Assembly: GCA_910587155.1 (NCBI GenBank) | Contig: CAJULA010000043.1 | Coordinates: 1 to 15,406, forward strand | Direction of reading: 5' to 3' | DNA length: 15,406 bases | From: an uncultured Lachnospiraceae bacterium | GTDB taxonomy: Bacteria; Bacillota; Clostridia; Lachnospirales; Lachnospiraceae | Shown: positions 7,894 to 15,369 of the stretch, piece by piece | Numbering within the stretch: the stretch's first letter is position 1 | Layout: every line of letters begins with the position of its first letter | Made by a program: the position numbers and the translations under genes | Notes under the pieces: generated by a model | Told to the model about the DNA's origin: nothing | Database searches by the model: none | The model's input: only the letters and a program-made list of their open reading frames with translations

Positions 7894-9306
7894 CTACACC
7901 TCCTTTCCTGACGGCTGTTTCCCCGAAGCCCCTTTACGGGGAGGGGCGCTGTCTAAAAATTCCTGCAGTTCCTTGTGGGAGATGCCGTTGTCCAGCAGCC
8001 GTTTTTTCAGTGTCTCGGACATGGCGCTCATCTTGCGGTGGCGGCCTACCACATGGGCGGCCCCGTGTTCATCGGTCACGTTGTCCACTACCTCATATTT
8101 ATAGAGGGAACGGTACATCAGCTTCCCGTCCAGGTAATCCTCCCCCCTCGATGATCTCCATGATCTTCCGGGAGCGGTCCTCCAGCTGTTTGGTGAACAC
8201 CACCACAGGGTATGCCTCCACCATGATCTGCATCAGGATGGAATCGTCCATGCTGTACTTCCGCTTGGCAAGGGTCATCATACGCCGGTAGGTGCTCTCG
8301 CAGGAGTTGGAGTGGATGGTGGTGCAGACCGTGTGGCCGGTACGGGAGCTTTCCGCCGCCGACAGGCTCTCTGCCGCCGACCGCATCTCGGCCACGCCGA
8401 TCACGTCCGGGTGTTTCCGCAGCACACGCTCCAGAAGGAAGTCCTGGTTGATGTTCATGGACGGGTTTTCGTGGGGCCTTGTGAGCAGGTGGACCACGGA
8501 ATTTAAAATATTCCCGTCTTCGTCCCGTTTCACCAGGTCAAACTCCCGGCTGCCTTCCTCTATGGTGATAAGGCGGCGGTTGTTGGGCACGTTGGATAGG
8601 AGCCATGCCATGATGGTGGTCTTCCCGGAACCGGTGGAGCCGGCAATGCACACGGAAACCCCGTAGCGGATGCAGGCGGTCAGGAAGTGGAGCATCTCCG
8701 GCGTGGCGCTCCCGGAATCCAGGAGCTTTTCCTCGGACACCGTATTCTGGTTGACGATACGGATGGAGGCATTGATGCCCACTTCCGAATCCACGATGGG
8801 CGTCTTATCCACGGAGATACGGATGTTCTTGTCCAGGAAGCCGATGACCGAGGGCATGGTGTCGTCAATGACCATGCCGCAGGCGTTCAGCATCCGCCGC
8901 ACCACGTCAATGGCATGCTGTGGGGAGGAAAACCGGTCCGGGATCTTGATGCTGCGCCCGCTGTTCATAATGACCTCGATATCGTTGTAGGCGTTGATGT
9001 TCACTCCTCCACACCCGGCTGGTAGATCCATTTCTTTAAGAAGGAGTAGCCGGCCATGTCCTCATAAAGCCTGGCACACAGCTGCTCGGTGGTAAGCCCT
9101 TTGATGGCGTATTTGCGTTTCACCAGGTACTGCACCATCAGCTCCTTTAACACGGTGACAGCACGCTGCGAATCATTTTCCCCGGCGCCGGCTATGGTGG
9201 AAGCGTGGTTTTCGGAAAAATAGCGCTGCACATCCTCCAGCACCTGCTCATAGGTCAGGTCGCCGTTTTCCGTGGGGGCAAAGAAAATATCATTTAAGTT
9301 ATTCAT
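7894..9306 (-). pseudogene. tadA: TadA/CpaF secretion ATPase, two compensating frameshifts
   Basis: TadA is the hexameric ATPase that powers Tad pilus assembly. The product is split into three frames. Codons 1-101 (from ATG 9306) end at TGA 9001-9003; the core lies in another frame (to about 8145); the tail returns to the first frame and ends at 7894. The core carries Walker A GSTGSGKTT (about 8615-8641), the Asp box TIEEGSREFD, Walker B HPDVIGVAEMRS and the His box GHTVCTTIHS, so every catalytic motif is present. Shift one is at GGAGGAGTGAAC near 9002, as if a G were missing. Shift two is in a run of six C on the + strand (8142-8147), as if one base were extra. Repaired length is about 470 residues, normal for CpaF. 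The ATG overlaps the tadZ stop. Indel mutation or sequencing error are both possible. Confidence 0.85.
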
Positions 9307-10144
9307 CGTATTCGTCCTCCCCGTCCGGTTCCTGTCCATACTCCTCCTCTGCGTATGCCCCGTCGCCATATTCCATTTCATAGGCATCCTCTTCCTGCTG
9401 CTCGGCAAGCTCCATCTGTTCCAGGGCATCCAGGACCTTATTTAAGGAGGCGGTATATTTGGAGTTGCAGTATTTGATGGCCTGGAACATGCCCCCTTCG
9501 GTGGCGCAGCGGTCGATTTCCTTCCCGTAGGGCAGGAGGCCGTCAAAGCCGCCGATGATGTACCCCATCTCGTCAAAGGCGTGGAAGGGGCGGGCCATGC
9601 CCGCAAAGGTCATGTGCTCATGGTAATGGAAACGTCCGTCTACCAGCAGGGGCTGGTGGGCTTTCAGGTAATTGATGCCCTTAAGATCCGGCGTCACGAT
9701 GCGGAGCACCAGGTCTCCGGATTCAATGGCGGCAGGCGTGAATACGTTGGTCATGGCGGAACCGCAGTCCAGGATGACGTAATCCACCAGTTTCTTTGCC
9801 GAGGATATGAGCTGCAGGACCATCTGGTAGTCTGTCTCCGGATAGCTTAACGGGTTCTCCCCGGCGCAGTATCCCATAAGGCCGATATAGGGGTAATTCT
9901 TCAGAACTGTCACATGGCTGGCTACCTGGGATGTGTCGATCTCCACGCTGGTCAGGACCTGGCCGATGGAGACGGCTGTGGTGGTGATCTGTTCCGGGAG
10001 CCATACCGGGAGCATGGGGATGCCGGGCTCCCCGCTGATGATGATGGCCTTTCGTTTGTCACGGGTCAGCGCTTTGGCAAGGATGCAGCAGAACATGGAT
10101 TTGCCGCTGCCGGGGCTGCCCCAGACCGTGATTGTTTTGGACAT
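9299..10144 (-). CDS. TadZ/CpaE-like P-loop ATPase with acidic tail
   Basis: A 281-residue SIMIBI-type ATPase. TadZ/CpaE proteins place Tad pilus assembly at a site in the cell. Walker A is GSPGSGKS (9-16) and a Walker B strand is seen at DYVILDCGSA (121-130). The ParA-type signature Lys at the start of Walker A is absent (SPGSGK rather than KGGxGK). The last 35 residues are almost all Glu, Asp, Gly and Tyr, an unusual acidic tail. The start at 10144 is chosen because AAAGGAGG lies about 10 bases upstream. ATG 10153 is too close to it, and the open frame further up overlaps the cpaB-like gene. It overlaps tadA by 8 bases (ATGAATAA), suggesting coupled translation. The position between the CpaB-like and TadA genes supports the call. 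Confidence 0.8.
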   Translation of the reverse strand: MSKTITVWGSPGSGKSMFCCILAKALTRDKRKAIIISGEPGIPMLPVWLPEQITTTAVSIGQVLTSVEIDTSQVASHVTVLKNYPYIGLMGYCAGENPLSYPETDYQMVLQLISSAKKLVDYVILDCGSAMTNVFTPAAIESGDLVLRIVTPDLKGINYLKAHQPLLVDGRFHYHEHMTFAGMARPFHAFDEMGYIIGGFDGLLPYGKEIDRCATEGGMFQAIKYCNSKYTASLNKVLDALEQMELAEQQEEDAYEMEYGDGAYAEEEYGQEPDGEDEYDE

Positions 10145-10172
10145 GGAAACCATTCCTCCTTTCTGCCTGCGG

Positions 10173-11066
10173 TCAGGTCTTGTTTTCTTCCTTGTTTCTT
10201 TCTTTATCAGGGGAGCTTTCCCCACTGGTTCCGGATTCCTTTTCTTCCGCAGAGGCGGAGTCTTCCCCGGTTTCCCCTGCAGCGTCCATTTCCGGATCTT
10301 CTGTTTCCCCTTCCCCGTCCGTTTCCTCGGTTTCTTCATCGGAAGGCTCCGGGAAGTAGATCTCCTGCAGGATCGCGTCCTGCTCTGCCAGGAGTTCCTC
10401 CGCCAGCTTTTCATTGCCCCTGGAGATCAGGGCTACATGGGCTACCCCGTCATTTTCCAGGGAGGTGATGACCCGTGCCTGTTCCGGGCTGGCAAGTACC
10501 GTGATGGTGGCGGACTGCTGTTTTTCTTCATCCTCCACCGGCTCCTTTGTGTTGTCCACGTTGACGCCCTTGGCATCCGTGACGGAAAGTACCCGGACAA
10601 AGCGCAGCTCCGGAACTTCCTCCGCTGCGTCCAGGAAATGGTATACCCGGATGATGTCATTCGGCTGCAGCTTGTCAGACAGGCCGGAAGCCAGCGTTTT
10701 CACAGTCAGGGAGATGGCCACCTTCCCGGAGGGGATGCTGTTTAAGGCCACGTCCGAGGATACCGGGACGGCACTGGTCTTGGATGTCAGGATATAGTCC
10801 CCCTGGGATAAGTCTGCCGTGGCATAGAGGCCTTTCACATCCTCAAGGGAGTGGGCGATATTGGGGGGAAGGTTGTAGCTTCCGACTTCTACGGTCTCCG
10901 TATTGTCTGCCGAGAGCTGTTCCCCTTTCAGCACGGGTTTTGTGACCCGGACGATCTCTGTCTTGCCGTTGGTCTGCTTCGCAATGGTGGGCAGGGCGAC
11001 AAAGGCGATAACGGCTGCCAGCAGGATACTGAGCAGGCCGAAGATAAAGCGGTTATTCAGTTTCAT
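10173..11066 (-). CDS. CpaB/RcpC-like SAF domain protein
   Basis: A 297-residue protein with one N-terminal membrane helix (about 7-28) and an extracytoplasmic SAF-type domain (about 37-100, with VTKPVLKGEQLS and DLSQGDYIL), then a CpaB-like beta domain (to about 215). In Gram-negatives CpaB/RcpC works with the secretin; Gram-positive Tad loci keep it without one, and the partner there is unclear. The final 58 residues (240-297) are almost wholly Glu, Asp, Ser, Gly and Thr and probably disordered. The ATG at 11066 is chosen because ACAGGAGTG lies 8-9 bases upstream; the ATG at 11102 has no such site. A 28-base gap precedes tadZ. Confidence 0.8.
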   Translation of the reverse strand: MKLNNRFIFGLLSILLAAVIAFVALPTIAKQTNGKTEIVRVTKPVLKGEQLSADNTETVEVGSYNLPPNIAHSLEDVKGLYATADLSQGDYILTSKTSAVPVSSDVALNSIPSGKVAISLTVKTLASGLSDKLQPNDIIRVYHFLDAAEEVPELRFVRVLSVTDAKGVNVDNTKEPVEDEEKQQSATITVLASPEQARVITSLENDGVAHVALISRGNEKLAEELLAEQDAILQEIYFPEPSDEETEETDGEGETEDPEMDAAGETGEDSASAEEKESGTSGESSPDKERNKEENKT

Positions 11067-11128
11067 GGTTGTTTTCACTCCTGTCATAATAAAGTGTGGC
11101 ATCTGTCTGTCAGGGAAGGCAGATGCGG

Positions 11129-11596
11129 TTATAGGATTGCAGTTATGGTAACGGCCAGGCTCCCGGTCATCAGGAACGGCACAAAAGGAAGGGAAAGCAT
11201 CCCCTTTTTCCGCCCTGCTGCCAGGGAAACACAGGCCGCAAGGCCGGAGGCTATGAGCAGGACAGCCAGCATACGGGAGGGGCCGTAGATAAGTCCCATA
11301 ACCCCGGCCAGCTTGATATCCCCGCCCCCGATCCCGGCGCCTTCTTCTGACACCAGTGCGGCGGCCAGCAGGACCAGGAAGCCGGCTGCTGCCCCGGTAA
11401 AAGAGAAAAGGAATAAAAGCGGCAGGAGGGCGGTTCCGAAAAGCCCTGCACGTACCAGGGGCGCAGCAAGCGCAAAGGGGAGGAAGAGCAGGAGCGCCCG
11501 GCCGGGCACCCGCCTCTTTTTCAGGTCATATGCGGCAAATCCAGCGATGCACGCAAAGGCCATCAGTTCATAAAGGAAAATAGGGCTGCTATTCAC
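11129..11596 (-). CDS. Type IV prepilin peptidase (TadV/CpaA-like)
   Basis: Membrane aspartyl protease that removes leader peptides of Tad prepilins. About 155 residues, nearly all hydrophobic, with several membrane helices. The two catalytic aspartates of the family are visible: one in AAYDLKKRRVP after the first helix, and one in the GxGD-type motif GIGGGDIKLAG. It lacks the N-terminal methyltransferase domain of large PilD enzymes, as is normal for TadV. The start is uncertain. GTG at 11596 forms GTGAATAG with the stop of the upstream gene, suggesting translational coupling; ATG at 11614 is the alternative. The open frame extends to 11776, but that part overlaps the secreted-protein gene and reads as a shadow. 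Confidence 0.85.
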   Translation of the reverse strand: MNSSPIFLYELMAFACIAGFAAYDLKKRRVPGRALLLFLPFALAAPLVRAGLFGTALLPLLFLFSFTGAAAGFLVLLAAALVSEEGAGIGGGDIKLAGVMGLIYGPSRMLAVLLIASGLAACVSLAAGRKKGMLSLPFVPFLMTGSLAVTITAIL

Positions 11597-13313
11597 GGTT
11601 GGTATACCAGTCATCAAACACGCTCTGGTGGATGGTAATGTAGTCATCCAGGTTGACCGAGAGCATCCCGTCCGGCGTCCATGCGTCCCATACCTGGGTA
11701 TACACCACATAGCTGGTGCTGTCCGGGAACCATACAGGCGTGAAATGCACGGTGCGCCCGTAGGTGGAGAACTCATTGGGCTGGAAGGTGAACCTTGCGC
11801 TGCGCCCGCTGGAGACGCGCTGCAAAAGCCGCAGGTAAGTCCTGTACTGGAATTCCGGGAATACGGAAAAAGCAGTCTGCGGGTTGCTGTGGTGCCCGTC
11901 CGGTGAGTTTGTGGATAACACGGCCCGCACTTCCGTTTTCACGCCGTAGCCGCTCTTCATGTCCTTTCCGTTGGCGGTGGGGACGATATCATCCGGCATC
12001 AGTGTCATGGTTCCGCTGATTGAGGCTGAATAGCTGGTATAGTCATACTCCCAGTCTCCTTCATCTACCCATTCGCCGTGTCCTCCGGAACAATCCTCCG
12101 GGCAGGAGCCGCTGCATCCGTGGGAATGCCATTGCCAGTCCGGGACCCAGTGACAGCTCCACACGCCCCAGTTCGCACTGAGCTTCTGGGGATTGGAGGG
12201 GAGTGCGGGAACGGAATAGCCGGGGTTCACGTCCGTTGCCAGGGGATCGGGCGGTATCTTTTCGTTCAGGTCCACGATCTTCGCCACAAAGGTATCCTGG
12301 GCGGTGAAGCCCCTGCTCAATGACACCGTGATCGTGATGGTCTGGGGCGTGTCGGGCGTATGCCATTTCACCCACACCAGCTGGGAGTCATTGGCCGGTA
12401 TGACAATGTTCCGGACGGTGTAGCTCCTCCCCATGATATGGAACGTGACCGTTGCCGGGTTGTCCGGGGTAAGGCGTCCGCCTGTCCGCAGCCGGATGGC
12501 AGTGATCACATCCGTATCCACCCGGTATTCCACGTCCGGCGCCTCGATCTCCCCGCCCGGTTCTTCGGTCTCTTCAAACCAGACAATGCCGATCCCAAGG
12601 GAGCTGATGATATCCCCGTTGGACTGTATCCCGCGCCTGCCGCCGGTCCAGGCGGGAAAGCCCAGGTCGCTGTACTCCAGGAACAGGGAAAGGGGGAGGT
12701 TCTGGAAAGCCACCGAGGGCAGCTTACTTCTGAGGGACCCTCCGGAGAGCTGGTCGTAGAGGGCGGCTTCCGTTGCCGTAAAAGCGTATTTTGTCCCGTT
12801 GAAGGTCACATACGCAATGGGCTCCAGCAGGATCTTGTACTGCCCTGACAGCATGCTCTCGTAGTTTACCCCTGTGGCATCGGCTACCATCATGCAGGCG
12901 TATTCCGAACAGAAATAGCGTTTGATGGCTTCGATGGAAGCGGGCCGGCTGTTGCTGTTGATGATGGCCGGCATGGAATAGGCCGGCTGCAGGCAGTTGT
13001 AAGGGACGCCGGACTGCAGGGAGAGCGAAGTCCCGTCCCGGTACTGGATCTTGTTCACCTTACCGAAATGCAGCATCGTGGATGCCTGGCTTCGGTTGGA
13101 GAAATCCACGGGCGTGCTCACGGCGGAGCCGGACTGGGCATCCACCACCGTCACCCGGACGCCATCGTTGCCGGGAGACCAGAAGTTGGTGGAGGTGCCC
13201 TGGTTCATGTTTCCCCCGCCGCCGTCAATGTTGCCCTGCCCGGAAGCGAAAGCCTGTGCAGGACACAGGCAGAACAGGAGGGCGGCGCAGAGGAGGGCAT
13301 AAAAGCGTTTCAA
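11589..13313 (-). CDS. Large secreted protein of the Tad locus with a Cys/His/Trp-rich region
   Basis: A 574-residue protein with a clear signal peptide (hydrophobic 5-18, likely cleavage after AFA at 23). A low-complexity Gly/Asn segment (25-50) follows, then a region with several Cys (107, 135, 140), a likely beta-sandwich of CARDB or Ig-like type (about 285-350), a cluster C387 H388 H396 H398 C400 C404 C408 H412 surrounded by seven Trp (383-421), and a beta-rich C-terminal part. No membrane anchor or LPXTG motif is seen. I do not recognise the family with confidence; similar large secreted proteins accompany Tad loci in Clostridia and could be a tip or adhesin protein, which is inference. 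The start is TTG at 13313 with TTGGAGTG about 9 bases upstream. It sits between an internal terminator and the prepilin peptidase. Confidence 0.75.
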   Translation of the reverse strand: MKRFYALLCAALLFCLCPAQAFASGQGNIDGGGGNMNQGTSTNFWSPGNDGVRVTVVDAQSGSAVSTPVDFSNRSQASTMLHFGKVNKIQYRDGTSLSLQSGVPYNCLQPAYSMPAIINSNSRPASIEAIKRYFCSEYACMMVADATGVNYESMLSGQYKILLEPIAYVTFNGTKYAFTATEAALYDQLSGGSLRSKLPSVAFQNLPLSLFLEYSDLGFPAWTGGRRGIQSNGDIISSLGIGIVWFEETEEPGGEIEAPDVEYRVDTDVITAIRLRTGGRLTPDNPATVTFHIMGRSYTVRNIVIPANDSQLVWVKWHTPDTPQTITITVSLSRGFTAQDTFVAKIVDLNEKIPPDPLATDVNPGYSVPALPSNPQKLSANWGVWSCHWVPDWQWHSHGCSGSCPEDCSGGHGEWVDEGDWEYDYTSYSASISGTMTLMPDDIVPTANGKDMKSGYGVKTEVRAVLSTNSPDGHHSNPQTAFSVFPEFQYRTYLRLLQRVSSGRSARFTFQPNEFSTYGRTVHFTPVWFPDSTSYVVYTQVWDAWTPDGMLSVNLDDYITIHQSVFDDWYTNRE

Positions 13314-13331
13314 ACAATATCACACTCCAAT

Positions 13332-13373
13332 CTTTTTCTATAAAAAGAAAACCGCCATTTCTGAGGCGGTTTT
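13332..13373 (-). terminator. Internal intrinsic terminator of the Tad operon
   Basis: A perfect 9-bp stem (13348-13356 with 13365-13373) with an 8-base loop runs, in the - strand direction, into TTTTCTTTTTA. A second small palindrome (CTTTTT 13332-13337 with AAAAAG 13342-13347) adjoins it. It lies about 50 bases after the DUF6550-like gene and just before the secreted-protein gene. It would cut the amount of motor-gene mRNA relative to pilin mRNA; no obvious new promoter lies in the 20-odd bases left before the next start. Confidence 0.8.
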
Positions 13374-13421
13374 CCGGTTTCAGTATTCAGTTGTGTATCT
13401 GTGATACTCAGCGGGGCATCA

Positions 13422-13991
13422 TCAGTTCCCCATGTTCCCGACCATCTTGTTAGGATCTCCGCTGCTGTCCACAGTGGCCTGGTTGACCTGTCCGGGAACA
13501 ACCCATCCAAAAACGGGATCGTATACAGCCCCGTTTTCATTGGTGGTGCCGGCAGGAGGCGTACTGTCCTTTCCGGTATCTGTGGAAGAAGGGGCTGTTT
13601 CCGGGGCCGGGTTCGAGGATGGTTTCCCACCGGAGGCTGTCGTGACAGTCTTGCCTTCCGGGGGCGGAGGCGGTGTTTCCTCCTTTGTTTCCGTGGGAAC
13701 GAAGTCAACTACAACTTCCTGCTCTGATTCCTCTGCCACTTTGGGGTAATCTTCCAGCTTGTCCGCTGCATTGTCCTGGTTCTGGATGCTGCTGTCTGCA
13801 TGCTCCCAGGAGCCTTCCGTGGCATCCGGGGTATCTTTCCATTCCTCCTGGACGGCATCTGGGGGCTGCCCATCCGGCAGGAAGGCGGTCTTTGTATCCC
13901 GCCCCACAAGCCAGCAGGCGGCGAGGATGGCGATGCAGGAAACAGAAAGGACGGTCACGAGGAACCCTTTGGACTTTAAAAATTTTTTCAT
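13422..13991 (-). CDS. DUF6550-like membrane-anchored Pro/Glu/Thr-rich protein
   Basis: A 189-residue protein with a basic start (MKKFLKSKG) and one hydrophobic segment (10-30). LAAC at 23-26 could serve as a lipoprotein cleavage site, but the hydrophobic stretch continues past it, so a plain membrane anchor is equally possible. The rest is extracellular low complexity, rich in Glu, Asp, Pro, Ser and Thr, with a five-proline run near residue 108. A more ordered end (about 150-189) contains DPVFGWVVPG. I associate this layout with DUF6550 proteins of clostridial Tad/mobile loci, function unknown. The start has AAAAGGAGATG about 9 bases upstream. Intrinsic terminator follows. Confidence 0.65.
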   Translation of the reverse strand: MKKFLKSKGFLVTVLSVSCIAILAACWLVGRDTKTAFLPDGQPPDAVQEEWKDTPDATEGSWEHADSSIQNQDNAADKLEDYPKVAEESEQEVVVDFVPTETKEETPPPPPEGKTVTTASGGKPSSNPAPETAPSSTDTGKDSTPPAGTTNENGAVYDPVFGWVVPGQVNQATVDSSGDPNKMVGNMGN

Positions 13992-14062
13992 ATAGCAGTC
14001 ATCTCCTTTTTGGCTTTATATAAAAAACTTACGAGTAAACGGAGCCTTTCCCAACATAAATT

Positions 14063-14179
14063 TCAAAAATTTCCATTTTTTCCCCGATAGTATCCGATAA
14101 AGCGAAAGGTCAGGAATCCGGCAAGGGCCGTGAGAAGAGTGGTGAGGATAAATTTTTTAGATACAAACAGTTTCTTCAT
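14063..14179 (-). CDS. 38-residue membrane peptide
   Basis: Short frame from ATG 14179 to TGA 14063-14065, preceded by GAAAGGAGC at about 9 bases, a strong ribosome site. The product begins MKKLFVSKKFILTTLLTALA and continues GFLTFRFIGYYRGKNGNF: a basic start and one membrane helix (about 9-28). Its first 30 residues resemble the start of the next protein (MKKFLKSKGFLVTVL), suggesting a duplicated or truncated DUF6550-like gene. It lacks the Gly-xxxx-Glu-Tyr signature of Flp pilins. A run of six A (near 14076-14081 in - strand sense) lies near its end. One base more or less there would give a longer product, so an indel is possible. Confidence 0.5.
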   Translation of the reverse strand: MKKLFVSKKFILTTLLTALAGFLTFRFIGYYRGKNGNF

Positions 14180-14227
14180 AAGAGATAAGCTCCTTTCATA
14201 GTTGGCGGCTGCCTGTTATTTGGCAGA

Positions 14228-14743
14228 CTAAAATTTGGTGTTGTGGTAACCGGTCAGCTCCACGGGCCGGGTGATGGCGGGGTAGGAGTGGCCGAACATG
14301 TAGACATAGAACTCGACATTGCAGGTGAACACATACTCCACCCGGTCGCCTGTCACATGGAACGCGAGGCTGATGTCCCTTACCTGGTAGTCATCCGTGG
14401 AAAGGGGGATCTTGCTGGCGAGCCCGTTTGTCACCATGTCCTCCAGCATGGCGGTATAGTCCCCGCTGGAGTAGAGGGTATTTAAGTATTCGCTGAAATT
14501 GGTCTCCCTCTGGGAACGGTAGGTGTCCGCATAGATGCTGGCGCTTAGATTGTTCAGCTCCATCTTTGCGCCGTTGCGGATGTTGATGCAGGTAATACGG
14601 ATGGAAGCATACAGCAGCAGGAAGGCGACCAGCATCACGATCCCCACCACAAAAAAACAGGTAAAGATAGAAATATCCCCACGGTCATTCCGGAGGGGAT
14701 TTCTGCCTGCGCTGCCTTTCATACGTTGGTACGGTTTTTTCAT
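14228..14743 (-). CDS. TadF/TadE-like minor pilin
   Basis: A 171-residue protein with a basic leader of about 22 residues, then GDISIF and one membrane helix (about 25-48), then an extracellular domain with DUF-type pseudopilin appearance (Asn/Tyr-rich, ending HSYPAITRPVELTGY). TadE and TadF are minor pilins processed by TadV. The start at ATG 14743 is chosen because GAGGTGG sits 4 bases upstream; a GTG at 14755 lies within that site and would overlap the preceding gene by 4 bases. Directly follows the TadE-like gene, so the two are expected as partners. Confidence 0.75.
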   Translation of the reverse strand: MKKPYQRMKGSAGRNPLRNDRGDISIFTCFFVVGIVMLVAFLLLYASIRITCINIRNGAKMELNNLSASIYADTYRSQRETNFSEYLNTLYSSGDYTAMLEDMVTNGLASKIPLSTDDYQVRDISLAFHVTGDRVEYVFTCNVEFYVYMFGHSYPAITRPVELTGYHNTKF

Positions 14744-14751
14744 ACGCCACC

Positions 14752-15249
14752 TCACTTCCAGTAATGCTCTCTGACGCCGGCGCCCCTGGAGACAACCGTG
14801 ATGTTCACCAGGTTGAAGTTCCAGAAGCCGCCCAGCTTTGCCCTGCCCGTGATGGTGATGTAGAAGGGGGTCCCCAGCTGGATGGCCCGGCTCATGCCGG
14901 ACGGGGTGGGCGACTTGTAGGAGGCGTCAATAGAGTAGGAAATGTTTTCAGCCCCTTCAATCTGAGAGCAGAGGAAGTTAAAAAGCTGTTCTGTCTCCCC
15001 ATTGACGCCCCCGGAAAGCTGGATCTGCTTCACCATCTGGTCTGCACAGTGGTCCAGTTCCTGTTTGGTGGAGATGATGCTGAACAGGTCCAGGATGAAT
15101 GCCAGCAGGAGCACCGCTATGAAGATGAACACCACCGTACTGAAATAGTTGACATCACCATTCTCACTTTTCAGTATGTCCGCCGGGTTCCTGCCGTGCC
15201 TGCCCTTCCGGGGGGACGCCCTGCCGGCTGCTTTGATAGTTTGGGACAA
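14752..15249 (-). CDS. TadE-like minor pilin (DUF4320-like)
   Basis: First gene of the Tad operon, 165 residues. A strongly basic leader (1-30) is followed by NGDVNYF and a membrane helix (36-58, FSTVVFIFIAVLLLAFILD), then an exposed domain starting ISTKQELDHCADQMVKQ, which recalls DUF4320/TadE proteins of clostridial mobile loci. The protein ends in a beta-rich segment with FYITITGRAKL. The start is TTG at 15249, with AAGGCGGTGG about 7 bases upstream; no ATG in frame fits better. The leader hairpin and promoter lie upstream. Confidence 0.75.
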   Translation of the reverse strand: MSQTIKAAGRASPRKGRHGRNPADILKSENGDVNYFSTVVFIFIAVLLLAFILDLFSIISTKQELDHCADQMVKQIQLSGGVNGETEQLFNFLCSQIEGAENISYSIDASYKSPTPSGMSRAIQLGTPFYITITGRAKLGGFWNFNLVNITVVSRGAGVREHYWK

Positions 15250-15277
15250 AGTAAAACCACCGCCTTTCTGACGAAAA

Positions 15278-15306
15278 CAGCCGTCTCCCGGAATGGAAAA
15301 CGGCTG
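15278..15306 (-). promoter_or_regulatory. Hairpin in the Tad operon leader, terminator- or attenuator-like
   Basis: CAGCCGT (15278-15284) pairs perfectly with ACGGCTG (15300-15306) around a 15-base loop. In the transcribed (- strand) direction the stem is followed by TTTTC. It lies between the proposed promoter and the first ribosome site, so it could reduce transcription or stabilise the 5' end. The short T-run makes a full stop unlikely. Confidence 0.45.
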
Positions 15307-15330
15307 CTTTACATATTTTTGACTGTACCA

Positions 15331-15339
15331 AGTATAGCA
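15331..15339 (-). promoter_or_regulatory. Extended -10 promoter of the Tad operon
   Basis: On the - strand the sequence reads TGC-TATACT, a good extended -10. The position 17 bp upstream (TTTCCC) is a poor -35, so an activator may be needed. Transcription would start near 15324, about 75 bases before the TadE-like start codon. Confidence 0.5.
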
Positions 15340-15369
15340 TGGATGCCTTTACGGGGAAAGAGCAGAACC

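Noticed and set aside
9933..10745. Long + strand open frame of 270 codons opposite the tadZ and cpaB-like genes
   Set aside because: Antisense shadow of two well-supported genes; Phe/Pro/Leu-rich translation of the acidic-tail codons read backwards.
11597..11776. Longer prepilin peptidase start at 11776
   Set aside because: The added 60 residues overlap the secreted-protein gene, are not hydrophobic and read as an out-of-frame shadow.
14063..14179. Flp major pilin
   Set aside because: Lacks the Gly-xxxx-Glu-Tyr processing motif and the small hydrophobic Flp pattern.
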